A program made the position numbers and the translations under genes. Positions 43,996 through 54,704 of a DNA stretch of 64,000 nt are shown here, piece after piece. The notes beneath the pieces were generated by a model that did not search any database, was not told the origin of the DNA, and worked only from the letters and a program-made list of their open reading frames with translations. The first letter of the stretch is position 1. The number at the start of each line of letters is the position of its first letter. Origin of the DNA: Ceratotherium simum simum (taxonomy: Eukaryota > Chordata > Mammalia > Perissodactyla > Rhinocerotidae). Location: assembly GCF_000283155.1 (NCBI RefSeq), contig NW_004454156.1, positions 33,327,558 through 33,391,557 of the forward strand, read 5' to 3'.

Positions 43996-44294
43996 CAGAG
44001 GGTGAAATCACGTGCCCCGCCCAAGGTCACTTTGCCTCTTACCCATCTCAACCCATGCTGATCCATAAGCGGGCAGCTGGCCCGAGCGCAGAGCCCTGCA
44101 GCTCTGTGTGTGGGACCAGCCTGGACTGAACACGCCCAGACACCCAGTGTCCTTGTGCCGTCCCTCATCCCACCACCCGGCCTGTTCCTCCCGAGAGCAG
44201 CCTGAGGGCTTGTCCCTCGCCCACCCAGCAAAATTCTATGTCCTCATTGCTCTCAAGACAAGATCCCAGGAAAGCGCAGAGCCGTGGAGCACGG

Positions 44295-44512
44295 AGGCAG
44301 GTAAGCTGCTAGATGGCCAGCTGCGGATCCAGGCTGCCTTGGGCTGGGACGTGGTTTTGCCACTTCCTAGCTGCACGACGCTGCCAAAAGGGGATGTTGA
44401 TATTAACCTGCCTCATCTGGCTCAAGTGAGGCTTAAATGGGCAAACATTTGAGAACGCGTTTAGCGAAGTGCCTGGCACAGAGGAGGCTCTGCCATGCTG
44501 GTTTCTTTCTTA
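44295..44512 (+). mobile_element. MIR SINE
   Basis: 'tttgccacttcctagctgca', 'aagtgaggcttaaatgggca' and 'gcgaagtgcctggcacagag'; the central core is deleted. Confidence 0.75.
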
Positions 44513-44514
44513 AC

Positions 44515-44965
44515 ACCTTGTATTTGCTTTCTGTGGCTGCTGTAACAAATTACCACAAACCTGCTTAAGAAAGCAGGAACTTATTCTCTCAGAGTTTTGG
44601 AGGCCAGAAGTCTGAAATCAAGGTGATGGCTGGGCCGTGCTCCCTCTGGAGGCTCTGGGGGAGAATCCTTCCTTGCCTCTTCCAGTTTCTGAAGGCTCTT
44701 GGCTTCCTCGGCTTGCTGTAGCATCGCTCTAGTCTCGGTTTCCGTCCTCCCATGGCTGTCTTCCCTACATGTGTGTCTCTCTGTGTCCTCTCTTACAAGA
44801 ACACCAGTCATTGGATTTAGGGCCCATCCTAAATTCAGGATGGTTTCATCTTGAGATCCTTAACTAACTTCATCTACAAATACTCTGCTCCCAAATAAGG
44901 TCATATCCTGAGGTTTTGAGTGGACATGAATTTTGGGGGACACTGTTCAAACCAATACACAACTC
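44515..44965 (-). mobile_element. MLT1 (ERVL-MaLR) solitary LTR, antisense
   Basis: On plus: 'tctgtggctgctgtaacaaa', 'tctcagagttttggaggcca', 'caagaacaccagtcattgga' and 'catgaattttgggggacact'. This is the complement of the full LTR from end to start. Confidence 0.93.
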
Positions 44966-45284
44966 ATGGTGGAGGAACCCAGGCCAGGGCCTTTGCCCTG
45001 CACCTCTGCTCGCTTCCCCCAGCAAGAAAGGCCACCTGCAGGTCTTGGGCTCACACAGCTCGAGCCTCTGTTTCCCCTCCTGCAAACCAGACCCTCCCGG
45101 TGTCTGGGCCCAACGTGCACAGGTAACACCCTGAGGCTGACTTAGGGCAGGAGAAAGGAGTTCGCTGCCCTGACATTTCCTATTCTGGCTTAGCCCAGAG
45201 GTTCTCTGGATACTTCGAGGGCACGGTGGGAGTCCACGTGGAAGAAGGCAAGGCGGGTGGGAGTGTGGAGTGTGCACGTTTTAA

Positions 45285-45430
45285 CCCTTTCCTTGCGCGG
45301 GAATCAGCCCTACGCCAAGGCCGCCTGTCCCCGTCAAACCTGAGGCCACAGCGCCCCCTGGCGGTCAGCGCGAGCCCGCACGCGGCTCCCCTGTGCTCAC
45401 GCAGCCGTGCGCGGCGGAGGTGGTTGCAAA
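45285..45430. promoter_or_regulatory. CpG-rich spot containing a CTCF-like site
   Basis: A short run rich in CG dinucleotides ('ttgcgcgggaat', 'gcgcgagcccgcacgcgg', 'gccgtgcgcggcgg'), unusual in the depleted surroundings. It is too short for a classical CpG island. Retained CpGs suggest the spot is unmethylated in the germ line, which fits factor occupancy. Confidence 0.45.
45349..45367 (-). promoter_or_regulatory. Strong CTCF-like binding motif
   Basis: Minus strand reads TGACCGCCAGGGGGCGCTG, close to the core CTCF consensus (CCACNAGGGGGCGC type) with the key AGGGGGCGC intact. CTCF binds such sites to anchor chromatin loops. Occupancy is inferred, not shown. Confidence 0.6.
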
Positions 45431-46076
45431 TGAATTTAGCATCAGCACAGTTATTTAAATTGTTTTAATTAATCACAGATTGAGCAGTAAATGAACCACT
45501 AAGTGGGGAGAGAGAGCGGAGTGAGCGAGAACGAGGTGAGGGGAGGAAGGCAGCGCCTGGGTGATGGCTTAAAGAAGCACAGATAGCTTCCGGGGGCAGG
45601 GGAGGGGGCTGGAGGCGCCCATCGCTGAGCTTTTCCTCCCTCTCCCGACATGTCTCCGCCCCAGCCCCTGGCGCGACACGTGGGATTGGGCGGGGCTCAC
45701 AGCCTTGGGGACAGAGGGGTGCTTGACCCCCTACAATGGAAGATTGGCTAAAAGGGAGAGCTAGCAGGAGGGGGTAAGACTTTAATACGTGCTTTGCACC
45801 GTGCTCAGCACGTTTACACCCACTACTGTGTCTGAAAAGCACAGTTTATAACCCCAAGCATCCTGTCTAGCGATGCCGACGGCTCCCTGCGAGACCCTAA
45901 CCGTGCGTAACGCGCCTGGATCTGGCTTCGCCATCTGCAGACGGAACAGAAGACGACAATGCCTACAAGCGCCCAGATCTAGCAGTCTTTTCTCTTGAGC
46001 AAGACATTTCAATGACGCTCTGGCCCCGGCTTCCCCATCTGTAGAACAGGTTTACCACGCTTCATTGGATTTAATA
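45431..46076. other. Unassigned sequence
   Basis: AT-rich start ('ttaaattgttttaattaatc' at about 45453) next to the CpG-rich spot, then ordinary sequence. A minus frame of 125 codons at 45465-45842 has no domain. Confidence 0.4.
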
Positions 46077-46399
46077 CAAGATTTAGCAAACTGTAGCCTG
46101 CAGGCCTGTTTTTGTACAGCCCAGGAGCTAAAAGTGTTTTTTTTCTTTTTTTACATTTTTATACAGTTGAAAAAAATCAAAGGAAGAATAATATTTCATG
46201 ACACATGAAAATTATATGAGATCTAAATTCCATAAATAAAGTTTTATTGGAACACAGCCACGCTCATTCATTTAAGGATTGTGAATTGTTGCTGGTGCAA
46301 CACAGTGACAGTTAAGCAATTACAACAGAGACTGTATGGCCTGGGAAGCCTAAAGTATTGACTATGTGACCATTTACATAAAAAGTTTGCCAACCTCTG
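46077..46399 (+). mobile_element. Non-autonomous hAT element, long form
   Basis: Starts 'caagatttagcaaactgtag' and ends 'aagtttgccaacctctg'. Interior: 'tttttgtacagcccaggagc', 'acacatgaaaattatatgag' and 'ataaagttttattggaacac'. Flanks ATTTAATA (46069-46076) and GTTTAACA (46400-46407) match at 6 of 8 bases and are read as the TSD. Confidence 0.9.
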
Positions 46400-46741
46400 G
46401 TTTAACACATTTGTAAAATGCACCATTTTTATGTACCACTAGCAAGGAAAAATGCTGCCAAATTAAATTGTACCATAATGCTTTCCTATTACTTAGATTT
46501 TTTTATTTTACACTTATTGAAAGTTATTTCAGACTATTTAAACCTAGCTTGGTATCACACTTGTGAATACATAAAAAGGAAAATGTATGCAAAATGAATT
46601 GATGAAGTTACTCCTAAAAGATCTTCATATCCAGAGGCCAACTCTTCTGAATCACTTTTTGACTCAAAATCTTTGTTTTACTTCTGTCCTTGTTTTGCAC
46701 ACAATATCATCCTCACGCCTCTGTGTAATGCAGCATTTCTT

Positions 46742-47007
46742 TTTTTTTCATTATTGAGGTCACATTGTTTATAGCATTATATACATTTCAAGTGTATATC
46801 TTTATATTTAGACTTCTGTTTAGACTGCATTGTGTTCACCACCAAAAGTCTAGTTGCCATGTGTCACCATGCACATGTGCCCCCAAAGAACACGAAAACA
46901 CTAATTCAAAAAGATACATGCACCCCCATGTTCATTGCAGCATTATTCACAATAGCCAAGACTTGGAAACAACCTACGTGCCCATCAATGGATGAATGGA
47001 TAAAGAA
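46742..47007 (-). mobile_element. 5'-inverted (twin-primed) LINE-1 with exact 15-base TSD
   Basis: 46742 to about 46881 is L1 3' UTR in antisense, led by a poly-T run ('ccaccaaaagtctagttgcc'). From about 46882 the sequence flips to sense and reads the end of ORF2 ('gcagcattattcacaatagc', 'gatgaatggataaagaaaat'). Compared with the L1 at 4600-5355, about 245 bases between the two parts are missing. Identical 15-mers AATGCAGCATTTCTT flank it at 46727-46741 and 47008-47022. Confidence 0.95.
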
Positions 47008-47254
47008 AATGCAGCATTTCTTAAAAGAATGCTTGGTCATCATCTCGGGATTTTCTTCCCAGCTGCTGACACCTGATCTGGAAGTTCTTATTTGAAGATA
47101 CAGGCTGTGACAATTATGCTGTGACTGCTGCCTGGCCAGCGGTGATTTTAAGCAACATCCCGATTTCAGAGATGTTAGAATGTGTGGCAGGGAGGGTGGC
47201 AGGGAGAGTGATATGAACAATAAACTTTTTCGATATTGTAACAATTGTTGACTG

Positions 47255-50040
47255 GCTGGGTGACAACAGGAAACAAAACAGATCCAAGTTCTGTCTTCAA
47301 GCAGCTACAGTCTAGTAGGTTAGGAAGACAATAGACAAAAAAAATATATATGGTTTGTATCAATGGGTGATGAGTGCTCCAAAGTTAAATAAGCAGAATG
47401 GGAAGAGAAGAGGGAAGAAGAGGAGAGGAGGAGGAAGATGAAGAGGAGAGGGGAAGAAAGAGAAGTGCATGCCGGGAAGGTGCTGCTGAGGGAGCGTATA
47501 TCAGGGAAAGCCTCCTGGAGGAGGTGGCATTTGAGCAGAGACCTGATGGAGTGAGGGAGTGAGCCACAGGGAGACGTGGGGAAGAGAGCTCCAGGTGGAG
47601 GGACAGCAGGTGTGACCCCAGTGGGAGGGCAGTGAGGTGGGGGTGGGAGATGAAAGATGAGGTCAGAGAGGCAGTCTGAAGCCAGGTCAAGCATGAAAGA
47701 ATTCTGGATTTTATTTCTAGTCTGATGGAAAGCCACTGGGGGTGTTGAGCAGAGGAGTGGCATGATCTGACAAATATTTTTAAAGGATCGCTCTGGCTTC
47801 TCTGGTGTAGAATGTGGGGCTCGGGCAAGAGCAGAAGCAGGGAGACCAGCTCAGAGTGGAGGGGTGAAGGCGGCTTGGAACAGGGTGACTGTGGTGGAGA
47901 CAGTGAGAAGTGGTCAGAATTTGAAAGGAGAGCCAACAGGGTTGCTGATGACTAGGAAATAGGCACGAGAGAAAGAGGGACAACGGGGATGACTCTAAGG
48001 GTATGGTCTGAGGAACTGGAGGAATAGAGTCACCATTTTCTGAGATGGGGAAGTCTACGGAGGGATGGAAAGTCAGGAATTCCATTTGGGACTTGCCCAG
48101 TTTGAAATGTCTATAGACGGCCTAGTGACCCAAGGTGGGCAGCCAAGTGGACAGCTCTGCATTTCAAAGGAAAGGACCAGACTAGAGAGAAACCCCAGGA
48201 GACATCAGAGCATAGATGGCCACCAAAGCCATGAGCCTGGATGAGCTCACACAGCGAGTGGGTATCCGTGGAGAGGAGACTACCCCGAGGGCTGAGCCCC
48301 TGGGCCCTCCAACATGAAGAGTTCGGAGAGATGAGAAGAGACCAGCAAAAAGACAGAAGGAGCCACTAGTGAACAGGACGGCTACCTCATTCATAGGTCC
48401 CAGAGCAAAATGAAAATGCAGGCCCCCTTGCTCAAAATTATTAGGAATTTCAAGATGGCAGCAGCAGAGCCTTCAACAAAGCTGGGGGCATTCTGAGCAT
48501 TACTCTCTGCAAATGCACAGGTCACACATCCGTGAAGCTGGCCCTGTGGGTGACATAGGACGCCAGGGGAACGTGGAGTCCCAGATGCCAAGAGAAAAAA
48601 GGTATTTCAAGGAGAAGAGAATGACCAATTAACTGGGTCAATAAATGAGGACTGAGGGCCCACTGGCGGATGTGGCAAGGTAGAGACCACTGGTGGCCTT
48701 GTGAAGAGCAGCTTCTAGAATGGAGTGGGGACAAAGCCCACTTGGGTGTGTTCAAGCAGAAAGAGAGAAATAGAGTTGGCAGGTAGATGACTTTGGAGGG
48801 GTTTTGCTGTAAAGAGAAGCAGAAATGTGGAGCATTTCTGGAGGCCACCACGGAACCCAGGCAGGGACTGTATTATTACTATCATGAAACGATTCTGTAG
48901 AGAACAGAAGTTGATAAAGCGGGAAAGAAAGGGGAGCGTTTGCAAGAGAAGTGTCCTTCAGCAGGCGGGGGGTTGGAGGAATTGGCCTTCTGTGGGAGGA
49001 CAGTTCCTTGATGGCGTGGGCAGGCAGGCCAGCCTGTGACGGGCGGGGCCGTGTGGAAATTCTTGTTCCAGCCACCTTCTCAGTGGACAGACAAGCAGGG
49101 CATCGCTGAGACGAGGGTGGAAGGAGGACGTTTTTGAGGTTGAAGAGAGAGGAGCAATTACGGAATGTCCATCCGGGAAAGAGGGAGGGAATGGTCCCAG
49201 CTCTGTATTCTGAACGCCTTTTGACCGCTCCCCGCAGTAAGAAATACATTTTGCATCAAGACCCAGGGTACAACCCATTTCACAAAACAGTGTTCAACCT
49301 TGTTATATTCGGTGGGCTCTGCCCTTTTTCATTCTATCTCATTTCCTTGATGCTTGTCAGACCCACTAAATTGGTTTCTTGACTCACAAATGAATCTCGA
49401 GCTGGAGTGTGAAAAACAGGGGCTGGGAAACAGGGTTGACTTGCAGACACACTGGGGCCTTGCTTGAGTTGGTGGTCGTCATGTAAAGGAACACCTGGGT
49501 GCAGGTGTGGAGGAGACAGAAAGCTAGATTTAACCAAGACTGAGATTTTGCCAAGGAGGTACCACTCAGCGAGAGGGGAGCGAGGGGCATGGGGGTGTAC
49601 ACAGGAGAGGGATTTTACTGATGGGTCATAGGATCTAACGAGGGAGTTGAGGACTTGAGGGGTGAAAGGCAGTAAAAGGAGGGTAGTGTGGGTAGAATGG
49701 AGGTGAGGCCCAAGAACTATGGAGACAGGGAATCACAGGGGGCGACAGAGCAAGACAGGAAGCATTGGGTAAAGTGTGGAATTGGCCAGGCGGTGGGGAG
49801 GGGCAGTTGCCAGATATTGGCGAAAACAAGGTCCAGGGTGTAACCATGGAGGTGACTGGCTGAGGGGGAGGGAGGACAAGTTCATTGGAGGAGACGAGTC
49901 TAAGGAACCAAGAGGCTGGGGTATTTGAGGGATCCTCTCTGCAGATTCTAAAATCCCCCCAAATTAGGACCCGAAAGTCCAGGTTGGAGACATGGCAAGT
50001 AGCCAGGGGCTAAAAGCTTCGGTCTCAGAGACACAAACTA
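47255..50040 (-). mobile_element. Long LINE-2 copy, antisense, about 2.8 kb
   Basis: On the minus strand the copy runs from the endonuclease region to the 3' tail. At 49945-49975 the complement gives LIWGDF, a remnant of the GDFN motif of the apurinic-type endonuclease. At 48285-48315 it gives VGGPRGSALG, matching the reverse-transcriptase GVPQGSVLGP motif. The tail begins at about 47255 ('ggtgacaacaggaaacaaaa'). Frames are broken by stops and shifts, so it is a fossil. The 5' boundary is approximate. Confidence 0.88.
48381..48556 (+). mobile_element. Old DNA-transposon-like insertion inside the L2
   Basis: 'ttcataggtcccagagcaaa', 'cccccttgctcaaaattatt' and 'ctgcaaatgcacaggtcaca' do not belong to L2 but match a repeat seen elsewhere in mammals. 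L2 sequence resumes with 'ccaggggaacgtggagtccc'. Short direct repeats AGGACG flank it at 48375-48380 and 48557-48562. Confidence 0.55.
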
Positions 50041-50127
50041 GGGTCCACAGATGGCTGCAAGGAAGAAGGGGTGGCAGGTTTTAATCTCATCATGCGTGGC
50101 TTACCCTGGACAGCAGGATGGGCAAGG

Positions 50128-50162
50128 CGTCCGTCCGTCCGTCCGTCCGTCCGTGTGTGTGT
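50128..50162. repeat. (CGTC)n microsatellite running into GT
   Basis: Close to seven CGTC units at 50128-50154, then GTGTGTGTC. Each unit holds a CpG, which is unusual for a mammalian microsatellite. Confidence 0.97.
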
Positions 50163-50689
50163 CGTCCCCCACCCCCGCCCCAACCCCTTACACGGAGTGT
50201 GGGAGAGGAAAAGAAGTCTGCTTGAAAGGCTGCCAGGGACACTGTGTGCTCAGGAGAGATCCAGGCGTCCTCCAGAACAAGAGGACGAAGGGACTGCCTG
50301 GGGAGGAGGCTGAGTGCGTGGAGAACCTTGCTGGTGGTGCCTCTAAGTCCTGGAGGGCACAGCAGAGGGTCTGGGCAGGGGCGTCCCCAGGGCGTGGGGA
50401 GGCGGGGCCATCTGCCCCCGCAGGGGGGACTGTGACCGCTGACCTTGGCTAGAACAGTGGGTGCATGGTGATTATGAAAAGCAGGCTGACTTTTATTGGT
50501 TTTATTCACGTTTTAAATTCTCTACAGCCCTTCTTGCCTGACCCGGGCAGACGGCTGCCTCCCACCCCCTTTGCTGGCCGCTGGTTTGAGGAGTTGGGAG
50601 ATGTGAGAAACTGAGTCAGGCAGGGAAGCACCGGGAACAGTAGGGGATGAGACTTGGTGGGGCTGGGGGTGGGAATAGCTAACCCCCAT
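50163..50689. other. Unassigned GC-rich sequence
   Basis: No gene or repeat recognised. The frames across 50051-50509 get part of their length from the CGTC repeat and show no domain. Confidence 0.4.
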
Positions 50690-50885
50690 GTGAGCCACCC
50701 TCCTCTCTAAGGGCTTCATGTTCGGTGACTCATTGAATCCTCTCGACCACCCTGTGTGCAGGCTCTGTGATTAGCCCCATATTGTGGAAGAAGAAACCGA
50801 GGCACTGAGAGGGACGCGACATGCCCGAGGGTGCACAGCTTCCAGGGGGGAGAGCCGAGGCCCCCATCGAGGCCACCTGGCTCCA
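50690..50885 (-). mobile_element. MIR SINE, antisense
   Basis: 'ttgaatcctctcgaccaccc', 'aagaagaaaccgaggcactg' and 'atgcccgagggtgcacagct'. Confidence 0.8.
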
Positions 50886-51624
50886 GACTCTGCTCTGGAC
50901 CCCCGTGTGGCCCTCCCTCGCGCTGGGCGTCACTGTGATGACCCAGGGCCCTGGCTCCTCACGGTGCTGCAGTACACGGGGCTGTGAGTGTTGGGTTCAT
51001 CCTGGTGGTCGCTTGTGCTGTGAGGGATGAGGAGTGGGGTGTTTCCCGGGGTGCCTGGATCTCCATGGTCCCCTCCTTAATCTCTCCAATGGCTGTGTCT
51101 TTGAGCAGAGGGCCAGGTCCTTGAGCCCAAGGACCTCAGTGGGCAGCCTCAGCAGCTCCTGTCTCTGTCTAACGAGGATGCAGAAGGACAGGTTCCCGGG
51201 ACGCAGCCAGTCACTGCTGGAGGCAGAGTCAACGCAGGGCTCCACACCTGTTCCCAGAATAATAAAGTTCCTTCTTTAAGGCAGGTCAAGTTGGGGTTTC
51301 CCTCCCTTACGGCCAAAAGCATCGTAATTGAATTACAAGGAGGGTCTGCTGGCACGAGGTCCAGGGCAAAACAACCCGGAATGTAGGGAAAGTCAAGATT
51401 TGGCGAGTCGAGCATCAAAGAGGTCTGGCAGCCAGGCTGTAACCACCAGGAAGACGTCCCCATTCCCTGAGCAGGGGGCCTCATAAGGTGGAGCAGGGCC
51501 CCATACGGGACGACTGGATGTAGAGCAAGGACTCGGGATGCACCGTCAGGCCGTTTCCTGGTGTGCGAGTGACAGAAGAGGTAGGGATACCAGCCCGAGC
51601 GTGACGCTGCCCGTCCTGGAGCCC
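50886..51624. other. Unassigned sequence
   Basis: No repeat or gene recognised. Frames up to 111 codons on the minus strand have no domain. Confidence 0.4.
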
Positions 51625-51790
51625 AACCGCCACCACGCAGTGGCTGTGTCCCTTAGAAAACAGCTGAACCTCTCTGTGTCAGTTCCCTTCTCTGCCACAT
51701 GAGGACGGAAAAGCACCTGCCTCTGGGGTTGCCAGGTGCACAGATGAGGTCATCCTCACCAGGTGCTTAGTACAACGCCCGACGATGCTG
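51625..51790 (+). mobile_element. MIR SINE
   Basis: 'cagtggctgtgtcccttaga', 'gctgaacctctctgtgtcag' and 'ctggggttgccaggtgcaca'. Confidence 0.75.
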
Positions 51791-51819
51791 AGAAAGTGGC
51801 AACTACGAATAACCTTCAG

Positions 51820-52105
51820 CCTCCCCCGCTCCCCTAGGCTTTCTGCCTGGTGGCCACACCCTCCCACGCTCCAGTCCCCTCCGCTCCTGCCTGTCCCACT
51901 TATGCACATCCTTGAAGATGCAAGCTTGGGCGTCATCTCCTCCAGGAAGCCTTCCCTGCTTTCCTCCCACTCCAGGTCTGGGTAGATGTTTTCTCTGTGC
52001 CTCTCCCTATTGAGCTGTTGAAATCTGCCTCTTCAGCACCTATGGTAGCAGGTGGCACATCGTAGGTGCTCAGTGATTGTTGACCAAATGAGGGAGTGAG
52101 CAAAC
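51820..52105 (+). mobile_element. LINE-2 3' region
   Basis: 'tctcctccaggaagccttcc', 'ctgtgcctctccctattgag', 'gcacatcgtaggtgctcagt' and 'gattgttgaccaaatgaggg'. Confidence 0.88.
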
Positions 52106-52244
52106 AAGCTGAGGAAGTAGGGGCTGGGTTTCAGGAACAAGACAGAGGTTTATTTATCAATACCAAGGGACAAGCAGTGAGAAGGGCTCGTGCTGAGTTC
52201 CCTGATGCCTCCCCACACACACCTTCCACGTCCTATCAGTCTCA

Positions 52245-52970
52245 GGGCTGTTTTTCATTCACGCAACGAATATTCCTGAGCTCCTAATGTATTCCACACC
52301 CTTGGCACTAAAGATGCAGAAGTAAACAAGATATTCATAATTCCTCATCTCTTTACGCCTATTGTGTTCTAGGAGCAGAAACGGACACACAAGGAAATAC
52401 GTAAAATACAAGATAATTTCAGATCAAGGTAAGCATTAGGGAAAAAAATGAAAGGATGCAGGGAGTTCCTTTAAATGGGGTAGGCAGGGAAGACATTTGA
52501 ACAGAGATTGAAATGAATGATGAGAGGGAGGAAGCCAGGTGAAGACCTGAGGAAGGACTTTCCAATACAGAGGGAACCAGCAGCAAGTGCAAAGGTTCTG
52601 AGGCAGGCCCAGGCTTGGTGTGTTGGAAGAAACAGGGGAGTAATGCTTGGGGAGCAAGAGGAAGGCAGGGAAGCCAGTCAAGAAAGAGCATAGAGGCCAA
52701 AGTAATCCAAGTGCAATGAGAAGCCTTTAGAGGTTTAAGCAGGTTCAAGCCTGATCTGACTTATGTTTTTAAAAGGGGCAATCTGGCTGCTGTGTTAACA
52801 AATGACTAGGGAGGGAGGGCAAAGGTAGAAGCAGGGAGGCCGTGAGGAGGCTTTCACGGTTGTCCGAGGAAGAAGCAATGTGGCTTGAACAAGTGCAGGG
52901 GCACTGGAGGTGGAGGGAAGGGTGGCTTGGGATATATTGCGGAAGTAGAGACCACAGGACCTTGTGAGTG
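52245..52970 (-). mobile_element. LINE-2, antisense, tail through ORF2 end
   Basis: 'tcattcacgcaacgaatatt', 'gggaaccagcagcaagtgca', 'aaggttctgaggcaggccca', 'agcctgatctgacttatgtt' and 'gcaatctggctgctgtgtta' form one continuous L2 segment of about 725 bases. Confidence 0.95.
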
Positions 52971-53404
52971 TACCAGGTAATCAAGCCAGCCCAGCTGTGA
53001 GGACTCGGACCCAAGAGGCGGCTACTGTCTTTCCAACTTTGCCCTGGGATGGCTCTGCCTGAGCCGTGTTCCCAATGTGTCTGGCATTCGTCCCACAGCC
53101 AGCCACCAGCTGTGGGTGGACGCCTCCTGCCTGGTACGTTTTTCCTCCCCTCCCTGCCTTCTGCACGCAGAGTCATCCATTATCACCATTCTCTTCCCTG
53201 AGGATTCTGGCTTCTGCCTCTATCTGAAGTCACCTCCTATTAATATAAGTCAAGAAAATACCAATGGCCAACCATAGCTCTGCCCGGGGTTTTATCACAG
53301 CAAAGGGGCTTTGTGTACTTTGTCTCCTTCCAGCCTCAGAAGTCATAATAATGGCTAATATTCATTGAATATTTATGAGGCAACAAGCTGAGAGCTTTCC
53401 TTAC
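52971..53404. other. Unassigned sequence
   Basis: No gene or clear repeat. A short MIR-like antisense tip ('aatggctaatattcattgaa') lies at about 53350-53380. Confidence 0.4.
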
Positions 53405-53765
53405 TGTTGTGGGTTGAATTGTGTCCCCTGCAAAAGATATGTTAACATCCTAACCCCCAGTACCTGCGAATGTGACCTTGTTTGGAAACAGGGTCTTTGC
53501 AGACTTAATCAAGTTAAGACGAGGTCATTAGGGCAGGTCCTAATCCAGTATGACTGGTGGCCTTATTAGAAGAGAACAGACGCAGAGACGACACGCAGGG
53601 GAAAGGCCGTGTGACAAGAGAGGCAGAGACCGAAGTGATGTGCCTACAAACCCAGGTAGGCCAAGACGTCGAACGCCCTGGGGATAAGGTCTTACGAAGA
53701 CCAGGAGGCGGAGCCAGGAACGAGCCCCCCAGACCCTCAGATTCCTGACTCCCTCCACCCTGCAA
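53405..53765 (+). mobile_element. MLT1 (ERVL-MaLR) LTR
   Basis: 'gttgtgggttgaattgtgtc', 'catcctaacccccagtacct', 'tcctaatccagtatgactgg' and 'aagagaacagacgcagagac' follow the MLT1 consensus closely. The polyadenylation-signal end is truncated or diverged. Confidence 0.92.
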
Positions 53766-53854
53766 GCTCGTCCCTTTCACATTCTTGGACATAAAGTCTT
53801 CAATTTTAGGTAGTGATTCCGGTTTATAAAGAGTCTTCAACTCTCTTCTGGGTT

Positions 53855-53945
53855 CACTGATCCCCCAGTCTGTGAGGGACGCAGGAAGACCTTCATCTCA
53901 CAAATGATGAAACTGAGTCTCAGAGAAGCCAGGTGCATGAGCCCT
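53855..53945 (-). mobile_element. MIR SINE fragment, antisense
   Basis: 'atgatgaaactgagtctcag' and 'agaagccaggtgcatgagcc'. Confidence 0.55.
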
Positions 53946-54079
53946 TCCTGGCCCCTCTGACCCCTCTGACCCCACTCCAAGGCTGGCCCCCATTTGTGCC
54001 ATCAGAGGGGTAGATGCTTAAAGGCATGAGGGACCCGTCCAGGCCTTAGAGCCAGACAAGCAAAGCTAGAAGGGCCATC

Positions 54080-54200
54080 TGGGCTCGCCTGGTCCAAACC
54101 ACTCATTTCACAGAAAGCTGAAGCCCAGAGAGGGAGGGCAGCTTAGCCAACATCACACAGCTTGAGAGACCTCGATCTCTAGACCCAAAGATCCAATACT
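54080..54200 (-). mobile_element. MIR SINE fragment, antisense
   Basis: 'actcatttcacagaaagctg', 'aagcccagagagggagggca' and 'agccaacatcacacagcttg'. Confidence 0.75.
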
Positions 54201-54234
54201 CTTCCATCCAAACCACAGCCACCCTACGTACTAG

Positions 54235-54700
54235 TCACGGTCCGGTCAGGAAACCAAACCAGGGAAAATCTAACGTACAGCATTATTCATTAGTAACAGG
54301 GATTAACTACGGAGAGGAATAAAGAGAACAGAAATAGCGGAAGTAAGGAGTGGGCCCCACCTCCAGCGCTGAGGCAGGGCCCCAGGGGAGGACTACCTTT
54401 GAAAGAAGCTGACACCCGACCCCAAGTCTGAGATTCGGAACTGGTTGGGGAGGGTGTGGCTGAGGCCGGCTGGGTGGTGGAAGCTTGCTAGGGTGCCACA
54501 GGCCGGGGCTCATGGGCAGGAAACCACCCACTGGGGTGCAGCAAGCCTCGCTGGAGGATGGGCACCCCCAGACCCCCTCATGTCACTGGCAGAGAAGCCA
54601 GCTGCTGGTGTAGAAGCCGCCTGCTTACAGCCATGCCCTGAGAACAGGAAGAAACAGAAGCCTGAGACCCGGAAAAGACGCCGTCTCCTCCTACAGGGAC
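54235..54700. mobile_element. Ancient repeat, probably related to that at 6670-7115
   Basis: 'cacggtccggtcaggaaacc' and 'cattagtaacagggattaac' resemble the start of the 6670 element ('cagtcagggtcttggcagga', then a 'tttaatgaaggga' block). The rest is GC-rich and cannot be aligned by eye. Confidence 0.4.
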
Positions 54701-54704
54701 CCTC

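Noticed and set aside
47385..47936. 183-codon minus-strand open frame, serine- and leucine-rich
   Set aside because: It is part of the decayed LINE-2 coding region in this orientation, with purine-tract expansion; not a host gene.
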